Numbered from the stretch's first letter, positions 54,570 through 63,644 are shown. The stretch is 64,000 bases of DNA from Clostridium acidisoli DSM 12555 (GCF_900176305.1 NZ_FWXH01000006.1:111926-175925); one strand, 5' to 3'. The notes: generated by a model from the sequence alone, not told the origin. Translations and numbers: made by a program.

Positions 54570-54604
54570 TCAAGAAATTTATAATAAAAATTAGGAGGAT
54601 TAGT

Positions 54605-55156
54605 ATGAAAAAGATATTAGTAGTTGTTGATTACCAAAATGATTTTGTTAGTGGAGCATTAGGATTTGAAAAGGCTAAAACATTAGAAAACCCTATATAT
54701 GACAAAATTAATGAATATTTAAATAATGGAAATAAGGTAGTGTTTACTTATGATACACACAACGAAAATTATTTACAAACAAGAGAAGGTAAAAATTTAC
54801 CTATAGTGCATTGCATTAAGGGTAGCAAGGGACATGAGTTATATGGAAAAGTAAATGAGTTTAAGAATTCAAAAAATACATTGCATTATAATAAAGGGAG
54901 TTTTGGAATGTCACCTAAAGACATGATTAAATTAGCAAATGAAATAGGTGAAGATATTGATGAATTTGAGATTATTGGAGTTGTTACAAACATGTGTGTA
55001 ATAAGCAATGTAGTAATGTTTCAGTCACAGTATAAAAATGCAGACATTATAGTTGATGCAAGTCTTTGTGCAAGTTTTGATGTTAGTCTTCACAATAAAT
55101 CCCTTGATGTAATGGAGTCTTTACAAATAAAAGTAATTAATAAGGGCAATGAATAA
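54605..55156 (+). CDS. Cysteine hydrolase, isochorismatase/nicotinamidase-like
   Basis: A 183-residue hydrolase with the family triad Asp9 (VVVDYQNDFVSG), Lys97 (HYNKGSFGMS) and Cys131 (GVVTNMCVISN), including the cis-peptide region before the Cys. It is similar to nicotinamidase (nicotinamide to nicotinate) and to other amidohydrolases of this fold. A metal site of nicotinamidase would need Asp50 and His52; YDTHNENY supplies both, which favours nicotinamidase. It follows the Crp/Fnr gene by 35 bases. Confidence 0.85.
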   Translation: MKKILVVVDYQNDFVSGALGFEKAKTLENPIYDKINEYLNNGNKVVFTYDTHNENYLQTREGKNLPIVHCIKGSKGHELYGKVNEFKNSKNTLHYNKGSFGMSPKDMIKLANEIGEDIDEFEIIGVVTNMCVISNVVMFQSQYKNADIIVDASLCASFDVSLHNKSLDVMESLQIKVINKGNE

Positions 55157-55172
55157 GTATAAATTCATTGCC
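55145..55172 (+). terminator. Hairpin after cysteine hydrolase
   Basis: GGCAATGAAT and ATTCATTGCC form a perfect 10-bp stem overlapping the stop codon. The tail TTAAATTATAAAT is only moderately U-rich, so termination may be weak. Confidence 0.6.
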
Positions 55173-55319
55173 TTAAATTATAAATAACTTATATAAAAGT
55201 ATTTAATTTATTAAACAATAGATTTATAATAAAACATGTATGCAATGCAATTGTTCACGTTAACAAAATGCGTTTTTATATAAAGATTCATACTAAAAAT
55301 ACTAGGTGGTGGCTTTAAT

Positions 55320-56648
55320 TTGATAACAGATATGACAAAAGGGAATATTCCTAAACATTTAACTTATTTTGCAGTACCATTAATATTAGGAAATTTTTTT
55401 CAGCTAACTTATAACGCAGCGGATTCTATTATAGTTGGTAGGTTTGTTGGTACAAAGGCATTGGCAGCAGTTGGTACTGCAAATCCAATTATGAATATTG
55501 TAATGTTTTTTATAATAGGAATTTGTATGGGTGCTTCGGTTTTAATGAGTGAATACTTTGGTGCAGGAAATATAAAAAAGCTGAAAAGGGAAGTATCCAC
55601 TACAATGATAGCAGGTTTTATTTTTACAATGGTTATCATTGTATTTTGTATAATAATGACCAAACCAATATTAGAATTAATTAGAACACCAGAAGAAATA
55701 TTACCAGATGCAACAAGTTATCTTAGAATCATATTTTGTGGACTTATATTTACATTTTTATATAACGTGTATGCTTCAACACTTAGAAGCATTGGCGATT
55801 CAAAAATACCATTAATATTCTTAATTATCTCTGCGGTTTTCAATGTAGTTATGGACATTGTTTTTGTTGTAATATTAAAAATGGGGGTTCCTGGTTCAGC
55901 ACTTGCAACCGTAACAGCAGAAATGCTTTCAAGTGTATGTTGTATTACATATGCATATGTAAAAGTACCAATGCTTCGTTTCTCAAGAAAAGAATTTGTA
56001 ATGGATAGACAATTACTAAGAACTACAATTAATTACAGCTGGGTAACAGCTATGCAGCAAACCTGTCTTTATGTTGGAAAGTTTCTGGTGCAAGGTGCAG
56101 TTAACCCACTTGGAGTAGATGCAATTGCAACATTTAATGCAGTAAATCGTGTAGATGATTTTGCATTTACACCTCAACAAAGCATTAGTAGTGGAATGAC
56201 TACATTTTTAGCACAAAACAGAGGCGCAAAAAAAAATGAACGTATTAAAAGCGGATTTTGGTCTGGAATGAAGCTTGAAACTTTGTACTGGCTTATGCTT
56301 TTAGTCACAGTGTTTTTTGGAGCACCGCATATAATGCATCTTTTTGTTTCAGAAGAAAATTCAAAAGTTGTAGAACTTGGAATAAAATATCTTGAAATGA
56401 TGGCATTTTTTTATTTGTTACCAAGTTACACAAATGGGATACAAGGATATTTTAGAGGTATGGGGGATTTAAAAATCACATTAAGGTCAACCTTTGTACA
56501 AATAGTTGGACGAGTAATATTTGCATATATATTAGCGCCTAAATTTGGCATTGTAGGGATTGCATTAAGTTGTCTTGCAGGGTGGATAATTATGCTTGCT
56601 TATGAGGTTCCTCTTTGTATTAAACACAGAAAAAATTATCCATGCTAA
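55320..56648 (+). CDS. MATE-family multidrug efflux protein
   Basis: A 442-residue twelve-helix exporter of the MATE/NorM-DinF family. NIPKHLTYFAVPLILGNFFQ, NAADSIIVGRFVGTKALAAVG and GAGNIKKLKRE are the typical first-half motifs; FNAVNRVDDFAFTPQQSISSGM is the matching second-half motif. Such carriers expel cationic drugs using sodium or proton gradients. TTG at 55320 is taken as start because AGGTGG lies ten bases upstream; ATG at 55332 is too far. The gene seems to stand alone. Confidence 0.92.
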   Translation: MITDMTKGNIPKHLTYFAVPLILGNFFQLTYNAADSIIVGRFVGTKALAAVGTANPIMNIVMFFIIGICMGASVLMSEYFGAGNIKKLKREVSTTMIAGFIFTMVIIVFCIIMTKPILELIRTPEEILPDATSYLRIIFCGLIFTFLYNVYASTLRSIGDSKIPLIFLIISAVFNVVMDIVFVVILKMGVPGSALATVTAEMLSSVCCITYAYVKVPMLRFSRKEFVMDRQLLRTTINYSWVTAMQQTCLYVGKFLVQGAVNPLGVDAIATFNAVNRVDDFAFTPQQSISSGMTTFLAQNRGAKKNERIKSGFWSGMKLETLYWLMLLVTVFFGAPHIMHLFVSEENSKVVELGIKYLEMMAFFYLLPSYTNGIQGYFRGMGDLKITLRSTFVQIVGRVIFAYILAPKFGIVGIALSCLAGWIIMLAYEVPLCIKHRKNYPC

Positions 56649-56723
56649 TTTTGTTTCATAGTGTAACTTCGCTAAAGATATTAGCATAATTTAATATCAC
56701 AACAATTTAAGCGGAGGAAAACT

Positions 56724-58109
56724 ATGAATGTAACATTAACTTCGTTACACTATATTTATTTGATGTTTATTATTGTCTTAATTATAGCAATGGCAAAAAA
56801 GAAGGATATATCATTATTGTGTATATTAGGTATATTTATATTGGGACTAACAGCTACAGGTTCAGTAGTAAAATCTACTATGGGCGTATTTAATAGTTTT
56901 GTATATGCGGCAAAGGAACTCATGCCTACCATATTTGTTATATCTATAATAACTGCCATGAGTACTGCAATGATTGCTTCGGGAATAAATGATGAAATAA
57001 TAGCTCCATTTAAGGGAATAATAAAAAATTATTGGATTGCATACTGGCTTATTGGGTTAATCATGATGGTATTATCTTGGTTCTTTTGGCCTTCTCCAGC
57101 GGTGGTGCTTGTAGGTGCACTATTTTTGCCGATTGCAAAGAAAGCAGGACTTCCGGCTATTGGATTAGCTATAACAATGAATTTATTTGGGAATGGAATA
57201 GCGTTGTCCAGTGATTATATAATCCAAGCAGCACCAAAACTTACAGCAGATGCGGCAGGTATACCGGTATCTAAGGTAATTACAGCAAGTATTCCTCTTG
57301 AAATTGTAATGGGAGTAACAACTACTATTGTAGCTTTTTATTTGTTAAGAAGTGAGATTAAAAAAGGAAAATCTTTTAATGAAAATAAAATTTATGAAAA
57401 AACTAATAATGTAATGCTGATTTCATCAAAAAACATACGGAGGTTTTTTGCTATATTAATATTAGTATTGTTTGCATTAGATATAGTTGTAATGTATATA
57501 TATAAATTACAAGGCAGTGATGCAACCGCACTTATAGGTGGAACTGCTATATTTATATTAAGTCTTATTTCTTTGGTATCATATAAAGAAAAATCACTAG
57601 AAAAGATAACAGAAAATCTTGTTTCTGGATTGCAATTTGGTTTTAAAATATTTGGAATTGTGATACCTATAGCAGCATTTTTTTACTTAGGCGATTTACC
57701 CTTTAATGATATATTTGGCAAGATATTACCGGCAGGATCCAATGGTATTGTTAATGATTTAGGTGTTGCACTCTCAAATAGTGTTCCGCTTAATGCTGTT
57801 GTTTCGTCGATTACACTTACAGTAGTTGGTGCAATAACGGGACTTGATGGTTCTGGATTTTCAGGGATATCATTAGCAGGTTCTATTGCAAAGATATTTT
57901 CAACTGCTTTAGGTGGTGGGGTAGACACCTTAACGGCATTAGGTCAAATAGCAGGAATATGGGTTGGTGGAGGAACTATAATTCCTTGGGCTGTAATTCC
58001 AGTAGCTGCTATATGCAATGTGGATGCTTTTGAACTAGCTAAAAGAAATATTAAACCAGTAGTTATAGGGCTTGCAGTAACAACTATTGTGGCTATGTTT
58101 ATTATATAG
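56724..58109 (+). CDS. Ion-transporter-superfamily permease, substrate unknown
   Basis: A 461-residue protein with about eleven to twelve membrane helices. Two similar halves and re-entrant-like segments (FWPSPAVVLVGALFLPIAKK, NLFGNGIALSSDYI; later GLDGSGFSGISLAGSIAK) suggest the ion transporter superfamily that includes GntP, DcuC and citrate carriers. No closer family is recognised, so a carboxylate or other anion is only a guess. It follows the MATE gene by 75 bases and starts after GCGGAGG. A structured repeat closes the gap to the convergent hydrolase. Confidence 0.65.
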   Translation: MNVTLTSLHYIYLMFIIVLIIAMAKKKDISLLCILGIFILGLTATGSVVKSTMGVFNSFVYAAKELMPTIFVISIITAMSTAMIASGINDEIIAPFKGIIKNYWIAYWLIGLIMMVLSWFFWPSPAVVLVGALFLPIAKKAGLPAIGLAITMNLFGNGIALSSDYIIQAAPKLTADAAGIPVSKVITASIPLEIVMGVTTTIVAFYLLRSEIKKGKSFNENKIYEKTNNVMLISSKNIRRFFAILILVLFALDIVVMYIYKLQGSDATALIGGTAIFILSLISLVSYKEKSLEKITENLVSGLQFGFKIFGIVIPIAAFFYLGDLPFNDIFGKILPAGSNGIVNDLGVALSNSVPLNAVVSSITLTVVGAITGLDGSGFSGISLAGSIAKIFSTALGGGVDTLTALGQIAGIWVGGGTIIPWAVIPVAAICNVDAFELAKRNIKPVVIGLAVTTIVAMFII

Positions 58110-58111
58110 AA

Positions 58112-58222
58112 ATGAAGTATGTTCATAATAGTTAGATATTTCGAAGTACGGGTGAAGGGTTTTAACCAATGCTTCACCTTTCAACGTGCGAAGCAATCGT
58201 TAAAAACCTTCACCAACTTCAT
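58112..58222. repeat. Branched-hairpin element, copy C (possible bidirectional terminator)
   Basis: ATGAAGT (58112-58118) pairs with ACTTCAT (58216-58222). Inside, GGTGAAGGGTTTTAAC (58151-58166) pairs with GTTAAAAACCTTCACC (58199-58214) in 15 of 16 positions, and TGCTTC pairs with GAAGCA (58170-58195). The GCGAAGCAA word is shared with copies A and B. It lies between convergent genes. Confidence 0.65.
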
Positions 58223-58226
58223 ATTA

Positions 58227-59066
58227 TCAACCTATAAAATCAACCAGTTCTTTGTTAAACTTTTCTTTTTCCTCATAAAACAATCCATGTCCACTATATT
58301 CAAATGGAACAAGTTTCGAATTTTTAATTGCTTTGTTTAAAGCCACCCCAAGCTCAAATAAGCAAACTTTGTCATGAATTCCATGAAGAATTAAAGTGGG
58401 TACATTTATCTTATTTAAATCAGAAAATAAAGTTTCATTTATAAAATTCTTTGCAACAGCAGCTGTGGACCATCCAGCAGCTTTAAGACCTAAATTAAAA
58501 AACCAATCTGAAAATGGAACGGTTATATTCTGAAAAAAGAATATTTCTCCGAAATTTTGAAGCATTTTAGGGCGATCACTATAGGTTTGTTCTATAAGAC
58601 TAGTTATTTCTTCTTTTGGGACTCCATATGGAAAATCTTTTCGTTTTATTATACTTGGTGCGCCAGGTGCAAAAAGAGCTAGCTTAGATACTCCAAAGCT
58701 ATGGTGACGAGCCATATACCGTATTGCAATAGCGCCTCCAACAGAATGACCAGCTAAAGTGAAATTTTGCAACTTAAGTGCATCTACTACTGCCCGAACA
58801 TCATCAGATAATCTGTTGTATGAATAATCACCAAAAGGTCTATCGGAATTACCAAAACCCCGAATATCAATACCGATACATCTGAAACCTAGTGCTGGAA
58901 GCTTGTTAAATTGATATTCAAATAAATTGTGATCTGCTGGCCAGCCATGTATAAATAAGATGGTTTTGTTACCCTTAGGATTAATATCTTCTACATAGAT
59001 TTTTACATTTGGTTCTACTTTAATGTAATATGTCAAATTATTATCCCCCATAATATATTTTTTCAT
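58227..59066 (-). CDS. Alpha/beta-fold hydrolase
   Basis: A 279-residue alpha/beta hydrolase. The oxyanion motif is FIHGWPADHN, the nucleophile Ser108 lies in LAGHSVGGAIAIRY, the acid is Asp in LHGIHDKVCLFE near 230, and His in YSGHGLFYEE completes the triad. It resembles esterases and haloperoxidase-like enzymes acting on small esters; the substrate is unknown. The start at 59066 has only a distant GGTGA, so a slightly later start is possible. It is divergent from rpiA. Confidence 0.88.
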   Translation of the reverse strand: MKKYIMGDNNLTYYIKVEPNVKIYVEDINPKGNKTILFIHGWPADHNLFEYQFNKLPALGFRCIGIDIRGFGNSDRPFGDYSYNRLSDDVRAVVDALKLQNFTLAGHSVGGAIAIRYMARHHSFGVSKLALFAPGAPSIIKRKDFPYGVPKEEITSLIEQTYSDRPKMLQNFGEIFFFQNITVPFSDWFFNLGLKAAGWSTAAVAKNFINETLFSDLNKINVPTLILHGIHDKVCLFELGVALNKAIKNSKLVPFEYSGHGLFYEEKEKFNKELVDFIG

Positions 59067-59113
59067 TAATAAGTATATTCACCAAAATACAAATAAATGA
59101 AATTTTATTAGCT

Positions 59114-59130
59114 ACGAAATTTTATTTCGT
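59114..59130. promoter_or_regulatory. Operator candidate of the rpiA operon
   Basis: ACGAAAT-TTT-ATTTCGT is a perfect inverted repeat just upstream of the rpiA -35 box. A third half-site (GACGAAAT, 59144-59151) overlaps that box. The RpiR-type protein encoded in the same operon is the natural candidate. Confidence 0.6.
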
Positions 59131-59141
59131 GTAATAATAAG

Positions 59142-59170
59142 TTGACGAAATAATAAACTTATTATATTAT
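59142..59170 (+). promoter_or_regulatory. rpiA operon promoter
   Basis: TTGACG (59142-59147) and TATTAT (59165-59170) are 17 bases apart, with the inverted repeat directly upstream. Confidence 0.75.
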
Positions 59171-59203
59171 AAATTTGTAATATAAATTGAGGAGGATGAG
59201 AAA

Positions 59204-59884
59204 TTGAATGCAGACGATTTAAAGAAAAGTTGTGCTAGGGAAGCACTAAAACATATAAAAAACAATTCTATAATAGGTTTAGGTGGAGGCAGTACTATAG
59301 CATATTTAATAGATTATATAAAAGAGAATAATGAACTTAATGTTAAAGTAGTCACTCCATCTATAAAAACAAAGCTGCTTTGTATAAAAAGAGGGTTAGA
59401 AGTTCTTCACACTTTAGCTGTGGATAAGATAGATATAGCTTTTGATGGATGTGATGAAGTAGATGAAGATTTAAATGCATTAAAAAGTGGTGGAGGTATT
59501 CATACAAAAGAAAAATTAATTGCTAATATGGCAGACGAATACGTACTTCTTGTAGATCATAGTAAATTGGTAAAAAGATTAACATTTAAGCATCCAGTGG
59601 TATTAGAAATTTTACAGGATTCATTAAATTATGTTAGCAGAAAAGTAGAAGAATTAGGTGGTGCTATATCAATGAGAAATAGCAGTGCAAAAGACGGTTT
59701 TACAATAAGCGATAATGGAAATTTACTTATGGATGTAAGGTTTTCTAATGTTAATAGTATTAAGGAACTTGAAAATAAATTAAAAGACATTTGTGGAGTT
59801 GTTGATATTTCTTTATTTACTAAGGTTGTTACCAAGGCAATTGTTGTTAGTGAAAAAGGCGTAAAAATAATTTCTAAAAATTAA
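59204..59884 (+). CDS. rpiA: Ribose-5-phosphate isomerase A
   Basis: Interconverts ribose 5-phosphate and ribulose 5-phosphate. The 226 residues show GLGGGSTIAYLI, FDGCDEVDEDLNALKSGGG with the catalytic Asp, HTKEKLIA and VDHSKLVKRL. The start is TTG at 59204, placed by GAGGAGGATGAG; the nearby ATG at 59208 is out of frame. It heads an operon with a Gfo/Idh oxidoreductase and an RpiR-type regulator, so this isomerase may serve a sugar breakdown route rather than only housekeeping. Confidence 0.93.
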   Translation: MNADDLKKSCAREALKHIKNNSIIGLGGGSTIAYLIDYIKENNELNVKVVTPSIKTKLLCIKRGLEVLHTLAVDKIDIAFDGCDEVDEDLNALKSGGGIHTKEKLIANMADEYVLLVDHSKLVKRLTFKHPVVLEILQDSLNYVSRKVEELGGAISMRNSSAKDGFTISDNGNLLMDVRFSNVNSIKELENKLKDICGVVDISLFTKVVTKAIVVSEKGVKIISKN

Positions 59885-59902
59885 ATATACGGGGTGGTAA
59901 AT

Positions 59903-60871
59903 ATGAGTAATTTGAAATGGGCAATACTAGGACCAGGAACAATTGCAACAGAATTTGCAAAAGCTATAGAGGAAGTTAATGGATATATATGGGCTGTAGG
60001 CTCAAGAAATTTAGAAAAAGCAAAGAAATTTGGAGCAGAACATAAAGTTAAAAACGTCTATGGAAATTATGATGAAATGCTTAGGGACAAAGATATTGAT
60101 GTGGTTTATATATCAACGCCTCATTGTAATCATTATGAATATATAATGAGGAGTCTTAAAAATAATAAGCATGTTTTTTGTGAAAAAGCTATAACTGTAA
60201 ACTCTAAACAGTTAAAAGAAATTGCTGATTTAGCTAAGGAGAAAAATTTAATAGTGGCAGAAGCTATGACAATTTATCATATGCCTCTTTATAAAAAGCT
60301 TCGAGAACTTGTTGATGAAGGAAAAATTGGCAAGATTAAAATGATTCAAGTAGCTTTTGGAAGTCTTAAGGAATATGACATTAATAATAGATTTTTTAAT
60401 AAAGATTTAGCAGGTGGTGCGCTTCTTGATATTGGGACATATGCGTTATCCTTTACTAGATATTTTCTTTCAAGTAAAGCTGAAGAAATTTTAACAACAG
60501 TGAAGAAATTTGAAACAGGTGTAGATGAACAATCAGGCATAATACTTAGAAACAGTGCTGATGAGATGGCAGTAATATCTTTAACTATGAGAGCAAAACA
60601 ACCTAAAAAAGGAGTAGTAGCAGGTGAAAAGGCATATATAACGGTAGAGAATTTTCCTAGAGCAGATAAAGCAACAATAACATATCCAGATGGAACTGCA
60701 GAAATTATCGAAGCAGGGGAAACTGAAAAAGCTTTAAATTATGAAGTTGAGGATATGAACAATTGTATACTAAATAAGAATAGTGAAAATACATTAAAAC
60801 TATCTATGGATGTAATGGATATAATGGACGATATTAGAGGTCAATGGGGAATAAAATATACATTTGAATAG
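59903..60871 (+). CDS. Gfo/Idh/MocA-family oxidoreductase
   Basis: A 322-residue NAD(P)-dependent sugar oxidoreductase. The Rossmann part begins LKWAILGPGTIATEFAKAI, followed by DVVYISTPHCNHYEY and the EKAITVN motif with the catalytic Lys (EKP in most members, EKA here). The C-terminal domain has GGALLDIGTYALSFTRYF. It resembles dihydrodiol and scyllo-inositol-type dehydrogenases; substrate unknown. ATG at 59903 is six bases after GGGGTGG and replaces a GTG at 59894. Context suggests a pentose or polyol. Confidence 0.88.
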   Translation: MSNLKWAILGPGTIATEFAKAIEEVNGYIWAVGSRNLEKAKKFGAEHKVKNVYGNYDEMLRDKDIDVVYISTPHCNHYEYIMRSLKNNKHVFCEKAITVNSKQLKEIADLAKEKNLIVAEAMTIYHMPLYKKLRELVDEGKIGKIKMIQVAFGSLKEYDINNRFFNKDLAGGALLDIGTYALSFTRYFLSSKAEEILTTVKKFETGVDEQSGIILRNSADEMAVISLTMRAKQPKKGVVAGEKAYITVENFPRADKATITYPDGTAEIIEAGETEKALNYEVEDMNNCILNKNSENTLKLSMDVMDIMDDIRGQWGIKYTFE

Positions 60872-60893
60872 TATGAATAAGGAGTTATAAAAT

Positions 60894-61745
60894 TTGAAGA
60901 ATAAAAGTAAAAACGTATTAGATAAAATTTTTGCGGTTTACGATAGTTTATACGAGGCAGAAAAAAAGATTGCAGATTATGTTATAAATAATCAAGAAGA
61001 AATTATCGAAATGACTGTCTCAGAGTTATCAGCTAAAAGCAGTGTTAGTGAGGCAACTATAATTAGATTTTGTAAAAAATGTGAACTAAAAGGATTTCAT
61101 GATCTAAAGATAAACCTTGCAAAGGAAATGGTAAATTCTGAGGAAACAAGCACTTCTAATGATATAGATATAAAAAACATAGGACAGTCACTTAAAAATA
61201 TATTGGCAAATAAAATTGAAGAAATAAAACAAACTATATCCATGATGGATGAAGATGTTGTTAGAGAAATATTAACTATAATCAAAAATGCAAGAATTGT
61301 TCAATTTGTTGCAGTTGGAAATACATTACCTGTAGCACTAGATGGAGCATATAAATTTAATCAGATGGGAATAGCATCAGTTGTTAATACTATATGGGAA
61401 ACACAACTTGCATTTGCTTACACACTAACTGATAAAGATGTAGTTATAGCTATATCAAATTCCGGTTCCTCAAAAAAGCTTTTAACATTAGTGGATATCG
61501 CAAAGGAAAAAAAAGCTGCGACAATTAGTATAACAAATCATGAAAACTCGCCTTTAGCTAATAGATGTGAATATCAAATAAACACAGCTACAAGAGAAAA
61601 GTTATTTATGGATGAGTTTAGCTTTTCAAGAGTTTCAGCAATGACGGTTATAGAAGTTTTATATTTGTTATTAACTTCAGAAAAAAGAGATGCATATAGT
61701 TGGATTAGTCAGCATGAACAATCTATAGCTGAAGATAAGATATAA
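60894..61745 (+). CDS. RpiR-family regulator with SIS domain
   Basis: A 283-residue regulator: helix-turn-helix in residues 1-77 (VSELSAKSSVSEATIIRFCKK) and a SIS sugar-phosphate-binding domain from about 125 (IVQFVAVGNTLPVALDGAYK, AISNSGSSKKLL, ITNHENSPLA). RpiR proteins sense phosphosugars. The start is TTG at 60894, nine bases after AAGGAG. As third gene of the rpiA operon it likely controls its own transcription through the ACGAAAT dyad upstream of rpiA. The SIS ligand may be ribose or ribulose 5-phosphate. Confidence 0.92.
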   Translation: MKNKSKNVLDKIFAVYDSLYEAEKKIADYVINNQEEIIEMTVSELSAKSSVSEATIIRFCKKCELKGFHDLKINLAKEMVNSEETSTSNDIDIKNIGQSLKNILANKIEEIKQTISMMDEDVVREILTIIKNARIVQFVAVGNTLPVALDGAYKFNQMGIASVVNTIWETQLAFAYTLTDKDVVIAISNSGSSKKLLTLVDIAKEKKAATISITNHENSPLANRCEYQINTATREKLFMDEFSFSRVSAMTVIEVLYLLLTSEKRDAYSWISQHEQSIAEDKI

Positions 61746-61753
61746 TCATAAAT

Positions 61754-61782
61754 TTGTAAAAATTACATAATTATATTATAAT
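61754..61782 (+). promoter_or_regulatory. queD operon promoter
   Basis: TTGTAA (61754-61759) and TATAAT (61777-61782) are 17 bases apart. The predicted start falls only a few bases before the GGGCGC hairpin. Confidence 0.6.
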
Positions 61783-61792
61783 TTAAATTATT

Positions 61793-61812
61793 GGGCGCTT
61801 TTGCGCCCTTTT
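61793..61812 (+). terminator. Terminator after rpiR-type gene
   Basis: GGGCGC-TTTT-GCGCCC is followed by TTTTT, a compact GC-rich intrinsic terminator ending the rpiA unit. Confidence 0.9.
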
Positions 61813-61837
61813 TAAATATAGAATATGGAGTGGTATT

Positions 61838-62269
61838 ATGTTTATTTTAAAAAGTGAAATTGAATTTGATTCAGCACATTTTTTAAGTGGTTATGAAGGA
61901 AAATGTGCTAATATACATGGACATAGATATAGACTAATTGTAAAAATTAAAGGAGATAAGTTAAAAACATCAGGTAATGATCGTGCCATGGTGGAAGATT
62001 TTAGTTTTATAAAATCAACATTAAAAGAAATACATGATCTGTTTGATCATAAAATTATTATAGAAGATGATGAGATAGGTAAAGATTTAATAAATAAATT
62101 AAAAACTGTACCTCAAGAATTTAAATATGAGTTAGTACAATACAGACCAACTGTAGAAGAGATGTCTAGAAATATTTTTTTCATTATAAAGGGAAAAGGA
62201 ATAAATATTTATGAGGTAGAGCTCTTTGAAACACCTACCAATAGCTGTATTTATAGAGAGGATGACTAA
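61838..62269 (+). CDS. queD: 6-carboxy-5,6,7,8-tetrahydropterin synthase QueD
   Basis: Second step of the queuosine precursor pathway: dihydroneopterin triphosphate to 6-carboxytetrahydropterin. The 143-residue T-fold protein has zinc ligands His14, His27 and His29 (DSAHFL, NIHGHRY) and catalytic Cys23 (GKCANIHGH), the pattern of QueD rather than eukaryotic PTPS. Its stop touches the start of queE. queC and queF are not in the window. Confidence 0.93.
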   Translation: MFILKSEIEFDSAHFLSGYEGKCANIHGHRYRLIVKIKGDKLKTSGNDRAMVEDFSFIKSTLKEIHDLFDHKIIIEDDEIGKDLINKLKTVPQEFKYELVQYRPTVEEMSRNIFFIIKGKGINIYEVELFETPTNSCIYREDD

Positions 62270-62941
62270 ATGAATTATAACGTAATAGAAAAATTTTTAT
62301 CAATAGATGGTGAAGGTCCTACTGCTGGAGAAATAGCAACTTTTATAAGATTTGGAGGATGTAATCTTAAATGTGATTGGTGTGATACGGCTTATTCAAT
62401 TTCAAGAAGTGCAATAGGAGACAGTCTTACTAAAGAAGAAATATATATAATTATAAAAGATAATGGAACTAAAAATGTTACACTTACTGGAGGGGAACCA
62501 TTAATTCAAGAAGGCATTGAGGACTTAATATATTTTTTAGCAAAGGATTCTAAGTTATTAATTCATATAGAAACAAATGGATCAGTGCCTTTTTACAAAT
62601 TTGAAAGAATAAATCATTTAAACAATGTAAGTTTTATTGTAGATTATAAATTGCCAAGTAGTAAGATGGAAAGTAATATGCACCTAAAAAATTTTGAGAT
62701 GTTAAGTTCAAAAGATGTGTGCAAATTTGTAATAGGAACAGAGGAGGACTTAAAAAAAGCAAAAATCGTCCTAGAAAAATATAAATTATTGAGGAAATGT
62801 TTAGTTTATTTTAGTCCTATTACTACAAGTATTAAACTAGTGAAAATAGTGGAATTTATGAAATCCAATAAACTTAATGGTGTGAGACTTCAGATACAAC
62901 TTCACAAAATAATATGGAATCCAGAAACTCGAGGAGTATAG
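62270..62941 (+). CDS. queE: 7-carboxy-7-deazaguanine synthase QueE
   Basis: A 223-residue radical-SAM enzyme that contracts the pterin ring of the QueD product to 7-carboxy-7-deazaguanine. The cluster motif is Cys31-x3-Cys35-x2-Cys38 (GGCNLKCDWCDT), the regular QueE arrangement, followed by TLTGGEPLIQEG. SIDGEGPTAGE near residue 11 is the characteristic N terminus. It begins one base after queD ends and abuts the pseudouridine synthase gene, so the three are one unit devoted to RNA modification. Confidence 0.93.
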   Translation: MNYNVIEKFLSIDGEGPTAGEIATFIRFGGCNLKCDWCDTAYSISRSAIGDSLTKEEIYIIIKDNGTKNVTLTGGEPLIQEGIEDLIYFLAKDSKLLIHIETNGSVPFYKFERINHLNNVSFIVDYKLPSSKMESNMHLKNFEMLSSKDVCKFVIGTEEDLKKAKIVLEKYKLLRKCLVYFSPITTSIKLVKIVEFMKSNKLNGVRLQIQLHKIIWNPETRGV

Positions 62942-63622
62942 ATGAGAATAAATAAGCTACTTAGTAATCTTGGCTTTTGCTCAAGAAGAGAGGCAAATAG
63001 AATTATTGAGGATAATAGAATAACAGTTAATGGCAAAAAATGCATACAAGGTCAGTGGGTAGAAAAAACAGACACAATATTAATTGATAATGCACCTATT
63101 CCAGTAAGAGATAAAGTTTATATTGTATTAAATAAACCAGTTGGAATAATTTGCACTGCAGAAGATAAGGTAGAAAATAATATAATAAAATTTTTAGGTT
63201 ATAAAGAATACATATTTCCAGTTGGGAGATTAGACAAAGAATCTGAAGGCTTGATACTCATGACTAATGATGGAGAACTAGCAAATAAAATTTTAGAATC
63301 ACAAAATGAACATGAAAAGGAATATATAGTGATATTAGATAAGCCTTTTGATGATTGTTTTATAGAAGGTATGGGAAAAGGTGTAGAAATCACAGGTGGT
63401 AAAACTAAACCCTGTAAAATAAAAAGGATTAATGATGATACATTTTCAATTATATTGACACAGGGACTAAACAGGCAAATTAGAAGAATGAGTAAAACTT
63501 TTGGATATAGGGTAATTAAGTTAAAACGAATTCGAATAGTTAATATAAAAATTGATGGCATTGAAACTGGAGAATGGAGAAAGCTTACAGAAAAAGAAGT
63601 GGAGAAATTAAGAAACTTATAA
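62942..63622 (+). CDS. RsuA/RluB/RluF-family pseudouridine synthase
   Basis: A 226-residue synthase that isomerises uridine in rRNA. An S4 RNA-binding domain spans residues 1-60 (MRINKLLSNLGFCSRREAN, ITVNGKKC); the catalytic Asp98 lies in GRLDKESEGLILMTNDG, and QGLNRQIRRM near 180 is the C-terminal motif. The arrangement resembles RluF, which acts on 23S rRNA, but the target cannot be assigned. It starts directly at the queE stop. A large structured repeat follows. Confidence 0.92.
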   Translation: MRINKLLSNLGFCSRREANRIIEDNRITVNGKKCIQGQWVEKTDTILIDNAPIPVRDKVYIVLNKPVGIICTAEDKVENNIIKFLGYKEYIFPVGRLDKESEGLILMTNDGELANKILESQNEHEKEYIVILDKPFDDCFIEGMGKGVEITGGKTKPCKIKRINDDTFSIILTQGLNRQIRRMSKTFGYRVIKLKRIRIVNIKIDGIETGEWRKLTEKEVEKLRNL

Positions 63623-63644
63623 ATGATGTTGATTATAATAGTGA

